Below are positions 45,701 through 57,100 of a stretch of DNA of 64,000 nucleotides, piece by piece. The notes beneath the pieces are model-generated. The model saw only the letters and a list, made by a program, of their open reading frames with translations, searched no databases and had not been told where the DNA came from. Within the stretch, counting starts at the first letter, position 1; every line of letters starts with the position of its first letter. Position numbers and translations under genes: made by a program. This DNA comes from Phaseolus vulgaris (taxonomy: Eukaryota; Streptophyta; Magnoliopsida; Fabales; Fabaceae), in contig NC_023757.2 in assembly GCF_000499845.2 (NCBI RefSeq), positions 3,196,118 to 3,260,117 of the forward strand. The letters are read 5' to 3'.

Positions 45701-46475
45701 GTAATTAGCTGTCAAAAAAATTGAGAATCAAGTAAGGAACATTATTAGTGTCTCCAAATCCTACATAATTGAGACACAAAATTAAATATTAATTATAGTG
45801 TGGACAAAAGAGGTTTTAAACGGACACTAAAATCATAAAAAAAAAATAGTTGTGTCCCCCATAGTCTTCACTAATTCATTAGCAACATTTAGATTAGTGT
45901 CAACTTAATGAGACACTAAACTCACTCTGAGTATCATTTAGTGTTTTTCTTTTACTTTTTGTGTGAGTTTTTTGAAAAGACTAATATTATTATTTCTTGT
46001 ACTGCGATGACAAGCTACCCATACCTAGGGCACAAGTGAAAATTCAAATCATGAACAAGATTTCTGTAACTTTTGCATTATTAGCTAAAAAATTGAAGTT
46101 TTTGTTCTTAAACACCAAAGTACCCAAAAAATTGATGATGAATATTTTTCATTTTGTTTTTGTTTGCAGACAGTTTTTGACAAAGACACTTTCACTGTGG
46201 ATGACAAAATGGGGGAGGCAGAGATAGACTTTAAACCCTTTCTGAAGTGTAAAAAGATGGAAATGAAAAACCTCCCAAATGGTTGTGCACTGAAGAGGAT
46301 CCAACCAAGTAGAACTAATTACCTTTCTGAAGAAAGCAGCTGCATTTGGAAAGATGGTGATGTTATTCAAGAAATGATTTTGAGATTGAAAAATGTTGAG
46401 AAGGGAGAACTGGTTGTGGAAATTGAGTGGGTTGATGTTATTGGTTTTAGGGGCTTATCGCATGTAAAACTTTGA
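42797..46475 (+). CDS. C2-domain ABA-related (CAR) protein, copy 2
   Basis: Exons 42797-42910, 44686-44781 and 46170-46475 (TGA), all phase 0 with GT..AG borders, encode 171 residues. Start MDNTVLGILKLRIKRGIDLA; first calcium loop RDARASDPYVVVKMGDQ with the usual D-x4-D spacing (D23, D28); exon 2 HMKTRVIKNNCNPTWNEEMT; exon 3 TVFDKDTFTVDDKMGEAEID with D74 and D76; end VEIEWVDVIGFRGLSHVKL. The predicted role is calcium- and lipid-dependent recruitment of ABA receptors to membranes, by family. Exon positions and phases match copy 1 exactly, and the proteins are closely alike, so this is a tandem duplicate. Intron 1 (1,775 bp) carries MITEs of the GGTGCAGGA family where copy 1 has a LINE; intron 2 is 1,388 bp. 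Confidence 0.93.
43460..43832. mobile_element. Decayed relative of the GGTGCAG MITE family (one end visible)
   Basis: The right end (AAGGGTGCAGAAAAAG .. AGGGTGCATAAACAAATTCTCC) matches the family terminus in reverse orientation. The interior has repeated AATTACACAATC words like those of the neighbour at 43900. No left terminus was found. Confidence 0.4.
43900..44362. mobile_element. Short Mutator-like MITE of the CCTGCACC family
   Basis: Left end GGAAAATTCTTCCTGCACCT with a second TTCTTCCTACACCCCAT; right end in reverse complement GGGGCTTTCTTCCTGCACCC with a second ATCATGCACCCCAT. The 463-bp interior is packed with alternating direct and inverted TTGTACAATC / GAATACAAAT words, giving strong self-pairing. 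Flanking 9-mers match only partly, so the target duplication is decayed. It lies in intron 1 of CAR copy 2. Confidence 0.75.
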
Positions 46476-46919
46476 GAATGTTTTCATATATGAAGCATTA
46501 AAACCTAGGATGCAACTCTAGAGCCTAATGGAGTATTAATTTAATGTATTCTGATGTAATTTTTTTATTTTTTTTATCCTATGTTGGGGTGACTAACTTG
46601 TAACAAAGGAGATCGTATATGTTTTAAGAGTAAATAGATTAATATAAAATATTTGTTTGTCTTTCACTTTGTTTTTTTTCTTTCGGTCTCGTTTTGGTAC
46701 GTGTGTTTTTTAAAAATCTTAAATTTGTATGTTTATAAAATTTAATTTTTTATATCTTATTTGGTTGGAAGTTATTTTTATTATAAGATATCATAGAAGA
46801 CTTGTGAAAAGAATAAAGTCTTTTTTTTAATCTAGTGTGAGATTGTTTATTACATTTGTTTCTGAATGAATGTTTATCTTTAGTGTTCCGGTTAGAGAGA
46901 TGAGATTTAGAAAATTATT
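46476..46919. other. 3' flank of CAR copy 2
   Basis: Probable 3'UTR and terminator region for the plus-strand gene, then T-rich spacer. No other feature is seen. Confidence 0.5.
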
Positions 46920-47530
46920 GAATGACTTCGTCTTTTTCCTTTTTATCGGGCGGTTGATTCACACTTCAGCCTACTCCTTTGGATCTCGATCGCTTGGTCA
47001 CTCAATCTTCTAGGGAATGTCAAGTGGGAGTACCTGCAGAAGGCACTCTATCACTCAAGTCAGCAAAGGGTGTTCGACATTCGGTTGTCAGAATACAGTA
47101 ATTAATGACGTACCTACCTATGCGCTATTTATATTATTTTAGTAGACATAACTTGTTGGACCGGATTAGTAATGTGGGTTGTATTTAAGGACGTATTACC
47201 TAATTCTTAATGATGATTTAACTTTATTGACATTGATTTTAGTGTTAATGGACCGAAGGTATCGATCCATACAGACATGCATCATTCGGTCGACTCGGCT
47301 ATGGGAGCCGAACCTGATATTCATCGTTCGATCCTTAATAGTACAATTTCGACTAGACTTTGAAGTTATTGAAACAGAATTTCTTGCAGACCATCCGTCA
47401 TACCCATATACTACTAGTAAGGACCGAATATGCTTCAACCTCTCATTTAATGATATGCTCCAAGTGTCCATAACTAGGAGTTTGTTAAACCTCCTCAATA
47501 TTCCATAATTGTTGGTCATAGATTAATATG
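46920..47530 (-). mobile_element. LTR-retrotransposon fragment
   Basis: GC-richer block with GGGAGTACCTGCAGAAGGCA, CTCAAGTCAGC, CATTCGGTCGACTCGG and GGACCGAA words, the same family as the stretch at 17810-18205. It is open in both directions at 47180-47520 but without known domains. It sits between convergent genes. Confidence 0.5.
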
Positions 47531-47732
47531 TTGGTCACGTATATTAAAACTTAGAAATTATTGCGATATTAATGTCAAATATGAACCTGATGTTGTTTCA
47601 TACTTACATAAAATAAAAAACGAAAAACCAAATATTCATCCTCGTTCAAACCTCCATTTATTCATACATGAACAATACACAGTTTTGATACATTATTAAA
47701 ATCTAAATTTGACAATTAGAGAGTAAATGACC

Positions 47733-49355
47733 TTAACCTTTGAGTAAATTAGCGTCAATGTCTCTAACAATATTGATGATAAATTGCTGGTATTTCTTTG
47801 GTGGAGGGATTTGCTCATTCAACTTCTCATATTCTATTCTTAGTTTCAACATTCCTTTCTCAACCTTCACAATGGCCTTGTAGCTTTTGTACAACTCCAA
47901 GGCATTTCCTCCAACAGCAACATAACTTATTTGTTTCTTCACTTCATCTATTATCACCTTTTCCTTGAATATTTCCTCTTTTCCCTCTGAGTAAAACACT
48001 CAACAAAATCATAAAGCCTGTTAGGAACTATCAAGGCCAAATTAAAAAAAATATATAATTTGAAACTATTCTCAAGCTCAACGATCTTAGACAATCTTAT
48101 TATATATCACTATTTATAAAAAATATTTATACTAATAAGTTAAAAAACTATTATACTATATTACAATAATATGTTCTATGTTATATAGTATCATTAGGGT
48201 AAATAGTTAGGTAAATATAACAAATATTAATATTTCAATTTTAGTATAAAAAAGTTATAGTTATAATATAAAAATGTTAATTCCATTAATTTTATTTGAG
48301 TTGAGATAATTTTATTGGAGGAAGAATTGACATTAATATACAATTAATCTTCAAAGAAATTTTTACTCTTTATTTTTGTTTTGTGAAGTTAATTGTTAGT
48401 GATTCCTACAAAATTATTTTGAAGATAAATTTTCTCTTTAATGGTTTGTCTAGATTAAGGGAGGATTTGAGAGATTGAATTTGAAAGAAAAATATAAGAA
48501 AAGTAAGGTTGATTGAATTAAGGTAAATAGATAATTAAGTAAAAGTAAATTTTATAAAAATTTGTGAATGCGATAGATATAATAAAAATTGTAATTTTTA
48601 TTATTTTTAATTATTTTAATATTTTATTATTAGTTTATATATTATTAGTATTTCTTATTATTTTATATATTATTATTTTTATTATATAATTAATTATATT
48701 TATTTATTAAAAAATAAATATTAATGAATTAGTAATATAAAAATAATATATATAATTAATAATTATGTATATATAATAAAACATAATATATAATAAAAAA
48801 TAATCTTTCTTCCACAAATCTTCGTTGTCTTGGAAAGAAAAAACACGTAAATCAATATATTTCTTTTTTACTTTTTATTTATTAATTTTCGTAAAATTTT
48901 CTTTTTTTCCTTGATTTCACAAATCAATTTTTAAAAGCAAACAGACTATAAAAAATACACGTGACAATTACCAAAAGATAAAAACAAATGCTCAATTTAG
49001 TGTGAATATAATAATATGACTTTAGTTTGATTGAATGAAATAATTAAATAATTTCAGATGTTTTTTAATTTGGTTAAATATAAAGATGAAAATAACACAT
49101 TAAGATCATTGAAATTAACTATTTAATGACTCTAATAATAATAATAATAGTAATAATACCTATGTTATACTTCCAAAGCTTGACAGAGCCTGGAGTGTTC
49201 CAATCTCCTTGGTGGATCTCAACAGCATGCAGCTTTTCACTGTGAACGTTGCTTGGAATTTTCTGGTTTTGGCTCTTTAGAAAGTTGTAGAACTTCTCTC
49301 CACTCGATTTCAGTTCCACCTTTTCCTCAAGAACACACATTTCACCAATTCCCAT
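47733..49355 (-). CDS. Major latex protein-like (Bet v 1 family)
   Basis: Two exons on the minus strand, 49355-49160 and 47986-47733, joined in phase 1 by a 1,173-bp GT..AG intron, give 149 residues, the usual MLP length. Bet v 1/MLP proteins form a START-like helix-grip fold with a large hydrophobic cavity for small ligands and act in the cytosol, often linked to stress or defence. Exon 1 has LEEKVELKSSGEKFYNFLKS, HSEKLHAVEIHQGDWNTPGS and VKLWKYNI. Exon 2 has EGKEEIFKEKVIIDEVKKQI, ALELYKSYKAIVKVEKGMLK, LRIEYEKLNEQIPPPKKYQQ and ends RDIDANLLKG. The intron position after WKYN is the one expected in this family. The glycine-rich P-loop-like segment is altered to the less glycine-rich AVGGNALE. 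Start chosen at the first ATG, 70-80 bp after a TATA box. Confidence 0.93.
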
Positions 49356-49430
49356 TTCTCAAATCACCTCAACTTCACTACTTCTTCCTACTTCTTCTTC
49401 TTCTTCTTATGTTCCCTCTCTGTATCTATA

Positions 49431-49441
49431 CATATATATAA
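49431..49441 (-). promoter_or_regulatory. TATA box of the MLP-like gene
   Basis: TATATATATG on the minus strand, about 80 bp before the start codon. The intervening leader is GAAGAAGAAG-rich. Confidence 0.55.
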
Positions 49442-49444
49442 GAG

Positions 49445-52109
49445 TTGAATGAGATGTTACTGTTCCATTTATCAATTAATCTCTTCCACCAATACAAGTT
49501 GAAAGAACATGTCACCACTTTTCAATCAGAATCAATTCACATCAAACTAAATTCTGAATATATATATTCGTATTCATCTCATACTTTTTTTTTTAATTTA
49601 ACGGTTAATAAATTATTTACTAATCACTATGCATTCAATTAAAACAATAATAATCCAAGCTCTTAATCAAATAATTAGGTATAAAACACACCTGTATATA
49701 CAAGTAAATACAATTAGATATAATAAGTAAAGATCGTTTAGATGATATTTTTGCTTAAGCGAAAGTAGTTCCACTAAGCAAGGGTATCAGGTGGAGTACT
49801 CAATAGAGTGACTCAAACAATACTTCGCTTAAGCATATCTGCCTTATCTAGAGTGAAGGTATCAAACGATATTTTTAATTAAGCAATTTAGATGAAATCT
49901 TTAGTATTAACACTTGCCACTTAAACATGACAATCTTCTTAAATTTTTGAAATATTATCCCAAGAAAGATAGGTGGATCACTAATGGATACACTAAAAGA
50001 CTAAGTATTTCCTAGTTAGAGTTTTCCCTAGACTACTTTTAAAAAATCTCTTAGTAAAAAAAACTTCAAAAAGATTTTCTCCAAATGTATTATGTGGTCT
50101 ACTGTTACTTACAATTGAGAGATTGAATGCTACTTTGTCATGAAGGTCTAAAAAATAAAACAAAGAACAAATTAAAGTGCAAGAAAAATGTAGAAAAAAA
50201 CTTAAGTTAAAGTGCAAGTGACACTTTGAGCGTCTTGACAAATTTCCACAACTAAAAAACGCACACCTATTACAAAGTTTAGCTAAGGAGATAGGATTGC
50301 ACCAAAGATATTTTTCCAAGACACCAAAGCAAAGGAAAAAGATGAGCAAAAGAAATACAAGAATTACACAAAATTTAGTAACAAAGAAATGAAATTAGCA
50401 ATGGATTTAGCTCCAAAACTTTGTATTTGCGACGATTTTTCATTTCATGAAGAAGGAGATATACTCTTACGTTCACAATGGCTAGATAGGATTCACAAAG
50501 ACTACTTTCCTCTAATCCTCTATACATAAATAAAAAAACATGTTGAAAAAGATTGGTTGAAGTTACCAATGACTCTTAACAAAATCGTTGTGAGCTTTAA
50601 TAAAACATTATTTATGTTCTTTAGTTATCTAGAAGAATGTACTTCATTTGTATTCGTCTTAGGATGTTTTTTATCCTTTGATGAGTGAAACTATGATCTT
50701 TATATCACTTTCTTTGTAAAATTTTGTTTTAGCCAAGAGTGATTACGTACACTTTAATGAATACACATATTGTTTAGCTAAAAGTGGTTGAATTCTAAAT
50801 AAAGCTTGGTTGATTAGGCAAAAATGGTTGAGATCCAAGCAATTTTTGGTTGTATTTTGTAATGGTAACATGTTTAGTGAAACTTAATCAAGTTGATCAA
50901 AAATTGGACGTAGTCTTTATTTGTATACAATTATGGAACTGCAACTAACCAAAGAATGAGAGTCTTTTTCGAACATTTACAAAAACTTTTGAGAAGTCAA
51001 AATTGTGTCTAACTATGTTTCATCAAATTTTGATCTTATAAAAATCTTTAAAAAGTTCTACCTATTTTCAAAGTGTAAATAATGTTTTCACGTGATATTG
51101 GTGAAAAAAAAAGAATATTTATATTATATATATATATATATATTCATAATTATCCCTTGCTTATTTTTGTTTTGTTCATATGTAATGTTAGTTAATAAAT
51201 CCATTGAAAAAATGTATTTGTTAGCATAATAAACTCTTTCACAAAATTCATTTACTCAAAGAGCTCTTGTTCAAGTAATTGTTGAGTCTCTTCAAGGACC
51301 AACTAGATTTAATCCTAAAAGTTCTAATACAATTTTAATTCTTTCTTTCTTTCTTTTCCTCTTTTCTTCTCTCTCTTTATTTATGCAAGCAGTGCACTCC
51401 ATGCTCTTGCCACTTACTTTCATTATTGTTCTTCTAGAGTTTTACTTTGTGGGCTACAACAAATTGTATCTATATATATATATATGTATATGGTGGAATT
51501 ATATTCATTCCTTTGCAAAACGATTAAAATATTCCTCCCGAAAATTGTAACTAATAATTCAAACTACTTTCAACTAAATGAATATTTTCCACCAGTATTT
51601 CAACTTTTGCACCGTCTACTTCATGAAGCCTTGAAATTTTGCTTTTATTGAACTTCTTGTAACCCATTGTACCGATTTTCTTTGCCATGCAACGCATGTT
51701 AAGTTTCTCTACTAGTGTATATGGTTTCATATCATCAATATAGTGTTACATATCATTTAAGAATGTTAAGAATAATTTTAAATATTTTTTCCTCCTCTAA
51801 TTTATCAAAATGTTTTTTAAAATTAAAATTGTGATAGAACACATTTAAAGTTTGAGTCCATTCTACAAATTATACATTAAGAGAGAGGTAAGGGTAATTC
51901 AATAAAGGAAATGGAGAAATAAAAAATAGAAGAAAAAATCTCAACGGTGACTTAGAAATTATGATTTTGACATAGTTTATTGGTTAGTGGTTAATGGGAT
52001 ATATGCTTTGTTATAAACTGTAGCACCACTCGCAGAAGCATTTTCCTTTTTCAGATTCTGGCTAGGCTTGGATAATATCATGAAAAATATTTAGCAGCAA
52101 CTAATCTTT
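49445..52109. other. Gene-free stretch with LTR-like scraps
   Basis: The segment 49740-50350 (with GCTTAAGCGAAAG and GCTTAAGCATAT words and a long minus-strand open frame lacking known domains) looks like LTR or untranslated retroelement sequence. The segment 50720-50940 (TTAGCCAAGAGTGATT, TTTAGTGAAACTTAATC) is a diverged relative of the tandem repeat at 59570-59930. A (TA)n microsatellite lies at 51126-51143. No gene is recognised. Confidence 0.5.
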
Positions 52110-52440
52110 TTGAGAAAAAGAATATTATAACTAAATATTATTTTATAAATTAAAAAATTATTAATATTTAAAGTAAATTTTATTATTAATAAAAATTTAT
52201 AAAATAATTTTTAAATTGATATTCAAAATTAATTATCAAATTTTAAATTAATATTTAACTTAAAAATTAAAAATTAATGTAAAATGTAAAATAATTAGTA
52301 CTTGAAAATTTGATAGTTAATATTTAATAACAATTTAAAAAATATTTTATAATTTTTATTAATAATAAAAATTATTTTAAATATTAATAATTTTTTAATT
52401 TATAAAATAATATTTAGTTTAGTTGTGATTAATTATTTTC
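52110..52440. mobile_element. Foldback MITE (long inverted repeat)
   Basis: The left arm from 52129 (AACTAAATATTATTTTATAA, ATTAAAAAATTATTAATATT) pairs with the right arm ending at 52421 over about 115 bp with few mismatches. The loop is about 60 bp and AT-rich. In layout it resembles the element at 31890, with related TTTTTAAATTGnTATT words in the arms. Confidence 0.8.
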
Positions 52441-54163
52441 TATCTCTAAATTATTTTTATTAAATAATTTTTTTTAAGTATATGACTTACTTAATCTTTT
52501 CGTTCATAAAAAAATTATGGAGTTTCTTCGTATAAAACTTAATTCAAATATGTGTAATAATTAAAAACTTTAAGATTGAACTTATTGATTTCTATAGTTA
52601 AATAAATAGATAATATTCGTCCATTTTTATTTTCAAACCTATAAAATATTCAAATTGGATTTAATGATCCATATAATTAAATAAATAGATAATAATTCGT
52701 TCATTTTTATTTTCAAATGATTAGACCGTCTAGTCTAGTCATATGGAACCATAAGACAATAAAAGTAGGTTATAGAACTTAATTTTGTTACAAGCATCAC
52801 TGCACCAAAAGAGATTCTTGTGTTTGCACTACCAATTATAAGCATATAAAATATACATTAAAACAATTTGGATAGATGAAAGGACATCAACCGAACCCAA
52901 AAAACAGCAATGTAAATGCACACGAAGATACATTATGAGCAAATCTGATTAAATTTTAAATAGTTTTAAATAAATAATTTTAAATAATCACTTATTTGAT
53001 AAATACTAAAAAAGAGAGAATAAAGTGAGTTGAGAGAAAAGTGGTTTCTCCTCGTGCGAATGAGTGAATGCAAAAGTAAAAAAAGATGTGACTAGTCTAT
53101 GATGAATAAGTGGAAAAAGAACAAAGATATACAAGAATTATTTTAAAAAAAGTCATAAAAAGTATATAACAAAAAAATACTTTTACTCAAAAACAGTTCT
53201 TTAAAAAAATTATCTTATAATTTGTAGAGTTTATTTTTTCATAGTTAAATTAGAGCACAAGTCAAACATGTTCTAGTTTTGATTAAGTGCTTAAATCAAC
53301 AAAAATGCATATAGTTGTGTTTAATAAGATTAAAATGAGATCATATAAATACATCGTCTAATAGATGATAAGAGCACTATATATGACCAACCACTAGATA
53401 GTTAAAGACTGAAGATTAGACTATTAAATCAAATACCACAAGCTCACAAGAAATCAAAGAATATTTCGGAAAAGAGGGTCTGAAATATATTTTTATATAT
53501 ACCTCCATTTTATCTAAGGGAATTTTCATCTTTTCATAGTGAAATTGCCATGAGACAAAGTCTACAATGTTCCTATCAAAGTTAACATATGACACCCAAG
53601 TTGAACTAAGTCCTAGCTTCAACCAACTTGACAATATCATCAAAGTATACCCACTTTCATTCTTGTTAAGTGAAATTTGAAATTTTATAATTTTCATTAA
53701 TCAAACTAGTATGATAAGTTTATATAATTTCAATTTACTTTAAAGTTTCCAATCCAAATAACATTTTTTTCTTAAAGCATTTTAAATTCTCTTTCAAAAC
53801 AAATTTGCCAATTTTTCATAATTTTTTTCGAATTCAATAAACCCACCAATGATGTAATTGGGTATTAAAATTTTAAGTTCTCTTTAAAAGCCTAATTTAC
53901 CCTGTCTAGCAAAAGAAGTCAAACCCGCCACAGGGTCATACCAAATTAACATATATGCATAATGGATTTTATAGTACCTATTGAAACCCTAAATCCTAAA
54001 TCTTTACCCAGGTATTTTACTCTCATTTCCATAATCAGCTCTAAAAACTAGAACATTACATTTAAGAACAATTATATCATTATTTTAAATGATTATTATA
54101 GGTGGGTCATGATGGGATGAATAAAGTGAACCAAAAATATACATATGAAAGTGATGAAGGATA
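52441..54163. other. AT-rich spacer, 3' flank of the EamA gene
   Basis: A minus-strand open frame at 53416-53697 (..LGLSSTWVSYVNFDRNIVDF..) has ordinary-looking protein composition but no family I recognise. It may be a fragment of a transposon protein. No intact gene is called. Confidence 0.45.
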
Positions 54164-57100
54164 TTACTTCAAAATATCCGTCCTGGATCTAACGATTACC
54201 GTGGATGTAGACAAACCATTATTTTTGTCAGAAATCAGTAGGCTGTCATCTTTCTTACTTTGTTGTTCTTTATCCAAAACACTTGAGCTTCCAAATATCT
54301 GCACTGATAAGCTTCCCCCTACAAAATATTGAATATCGGGAATTATCACCGTGTGACCACAATGTTGGTGCAATAACATTACAAATTCAGGAGCAAAAAC
54401 TATATAATTCCTTTATTTCACGAGATTTATTTTCTCTTATTAAGATTTCGTTTTTCCTTTCAATACCAATGTATTATTTCTTTTTTAGATCAAGAAAAGT
54501 AACTCCATAACTATCGCTTACTAGCTACACATTATTCACAAGCAGCCAAACTAAACAATATGATCCTTTAGAGTTCATGAGAATGGGACCCAACATCTTG
54601 TTCCCTCGCTAGTGCCTCCTAATGTTGAAGACTCACCTTCTGCCTCCCAAACTCTCACTGTTGATGAGAACTTACTAACAGTATTAATTTTGTAATGAAA
54701 GACAGTACAAGTATAGCATAAGCACCATTTCAGAGAACCCTCCCTCTAACTTCCAATATTAAAACAAAATCTTCTACGCCTTACATTATTTCCATCATTT
54801 CTATCTACAAACTTCTCTTTTTCTCTCTTTAACTACTTTCTATTTTGTAACTAATTTCTCTACTTTCGGTTTTGTAACTACTTTCTCTCTATATTATGAA
54901 CTTCCCCTTCTATTTTTCCTCCCATTTATGTTCGTTGTCTAAATCTACAAAGTACTAACTCTGACACGAAAACAACAGTGACACAAACACTTCAACAATT
55001 AATGACTTAAGTATAGGACATGGTAACACCAGTGATATATTTATATAATCAACATGATACGGCTAACTAAGAAAGATAAAAAAAACAAATCTTTTTCCTC
55101 CTTTCATTCAAGCGTAAAAGTTGGTCTTATAAAGACCTTGGAAAAAGATACATGTACGATACCTATCTCACCCTTCTAACAGAAAAGATTCTTATTTGTA
55201 CCAACTAATAAAAGAAAAAAAAAACATAATCCTTCATCCAAATGGGCTTGGATATTACTTGTATGGGCCTATCATTGGATTGTGGTGGAGATGGATTCAC
55301 AACATTACAAAAATTGTTATTGAGAACTAAGATTTATTGAATTCTCACTTTAAAAATAAATTTGCTAAGTTTTACAATTTTCCTAATAGTTAAAAAATAA
55401 CTAGTTAAGTCTTCTTACAAAACCAAACCTCACGAAAAATTGTTATAAGCCTTACAATATTTTAAATATAAGTTATCTTCTTTAATCACTTTAACTGTTT
55501 ATTATAGCACTGTCTTGAAGTGTTTAGCCAAGACTATGTGTTTGTTACTCTCTTTACTTGTGCTCAAACTGTTTCGAAGAAGTGTCTAAGCTCAAAAAAA
55601 TAATTTGACACAGTAAGGAGTGTCAGACACATGTCGAAAGCATGTCTCACAAGTGTCATGTCCAAAAAGTGTCACACACAATGACAAATTCTACAGAGGT
55701 CACGGTGTTTAATGGCTCTTAGTGCATCCCATTATGTCATACCTTAGACTCACTAAAAGATATGGTCAACGAGGTAGTCATACAATAAGATAATCAGAAA
55801 ATAGTAAATAATACAACTGGGACATTCAAGTCAATATCATACCTAGCACAAGGGCAGCACCAACCCATCCTGTGGGACCCCACCTTTCACCAAGAAGAAA
55901 CCATGCAAAACCGGCACCCCAGACTGGCTCCAGACCATAAATTATAGCAGCTTCTGTAGCTGATACATCACACATTGCAGACATCTGCAATTGAATCTAA
56001 GAAATCTTTATGGGGAAAATGAATCTTCTCACAGAAAACCATAGCTATAAGGAAGCATGGAAAAAGAATTGACAGCTAGATGATAAATAACAAATAAATA
56101 TTTTGGAAAAAGAATTACTGAGAGGATGAAGCCAAATACACAAAGGATGATAAGAAAAATCTCATACGATATTTAAAGCTAGAAAACAAAGGGGCAAAAT
56201 AGTGATAAGATAATGGTAGTAACATATTAAAAAAAAATTAAGTCGCATTAATGCTCAAAGATATTCATAATAAGGATTGACTTTTTCTATTAACATTTCA
56301 AATTATGGGAGCAATTTCATAAAATATATCCTATATTAAAAAAATTAATAAACTAGTGGAGGAAACTTCCCTCAAGAGGCTCAACATGGATCCGTCATTG
56401 CACAGCAATCAGTCCCAAATAATGGCACGGAGTTGCCAACCCGAAATAAGTTGTAATAGGAAAGTTGGATGACCACTAAAATGAAGTTGAGATCATTTCC
56501 TCAAAAAAAAAAACAGAATCGTGAAACAAGGAACTATGGAAAATCAATCCTGAGTTCAAAACTGAGGCATCCATTAGAGATCATGGACACACAAGAATTC
56601 TTAAAAAGAGGAAAACCTAAGGATATTTGGTTTGCTTTTGCTTTAGTTAACTCATTTTAAGTTTGTGTTTCTATTAAGTACCCAAGCATTTGGGGAACCT
56701 ACCCTTAAAAGGTAGCTATTAAGGGAGAAGGAACCAAACACCTAAATACTCTACTGAACATCCCATACTTACTCGGAGTGGAATTTAGATTCTCTGCTGG
56801 ATTTTTGGTGTTGTCTCTATGCCTTCAAAATATACTGATTTTGATATTTAAAAGATTAATAGCTTTTTTGATACATCAAAATCAGTATATTTTGAAGGCA
56901 TAGTAGATGAACAACACCAAAAATCCAGCCGAAAAATCTGGACTCCTCGAAGTAAGACTTGGGCACCCCATAAATCCAAGTTCCTATCATAGCACTTTTT
57001 GAGACATGATACTAATTAATAAGTACCAAAGTGTAGGGGAACCCACCCTCAAAAGCTAGCATTTAAGGTGTAGAACCAAACACTTAAATACTTTACCAGC

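Noticed and set aside
47179..47520. Open frames on both strands between CAR copy 2 and the MLP-like gene
   Set aside because: The stretch belongs to an LTR-like repeat also seen at 17810-18205 and shows no protein family.
53416..53697. Minus-strand 93-codon frame as an independent gene
   Set aside because: No domain, no start context and no neighbouring exons were found; kept only as a note on possible transposon debris.
54102..54332. Plus-strand open frame MGHDGMNKVNQKYTYESDEG..
   Set aside because: Most of it is antisense to the last coding exon of the EamA gene (54164-54318) and it resembles no family.
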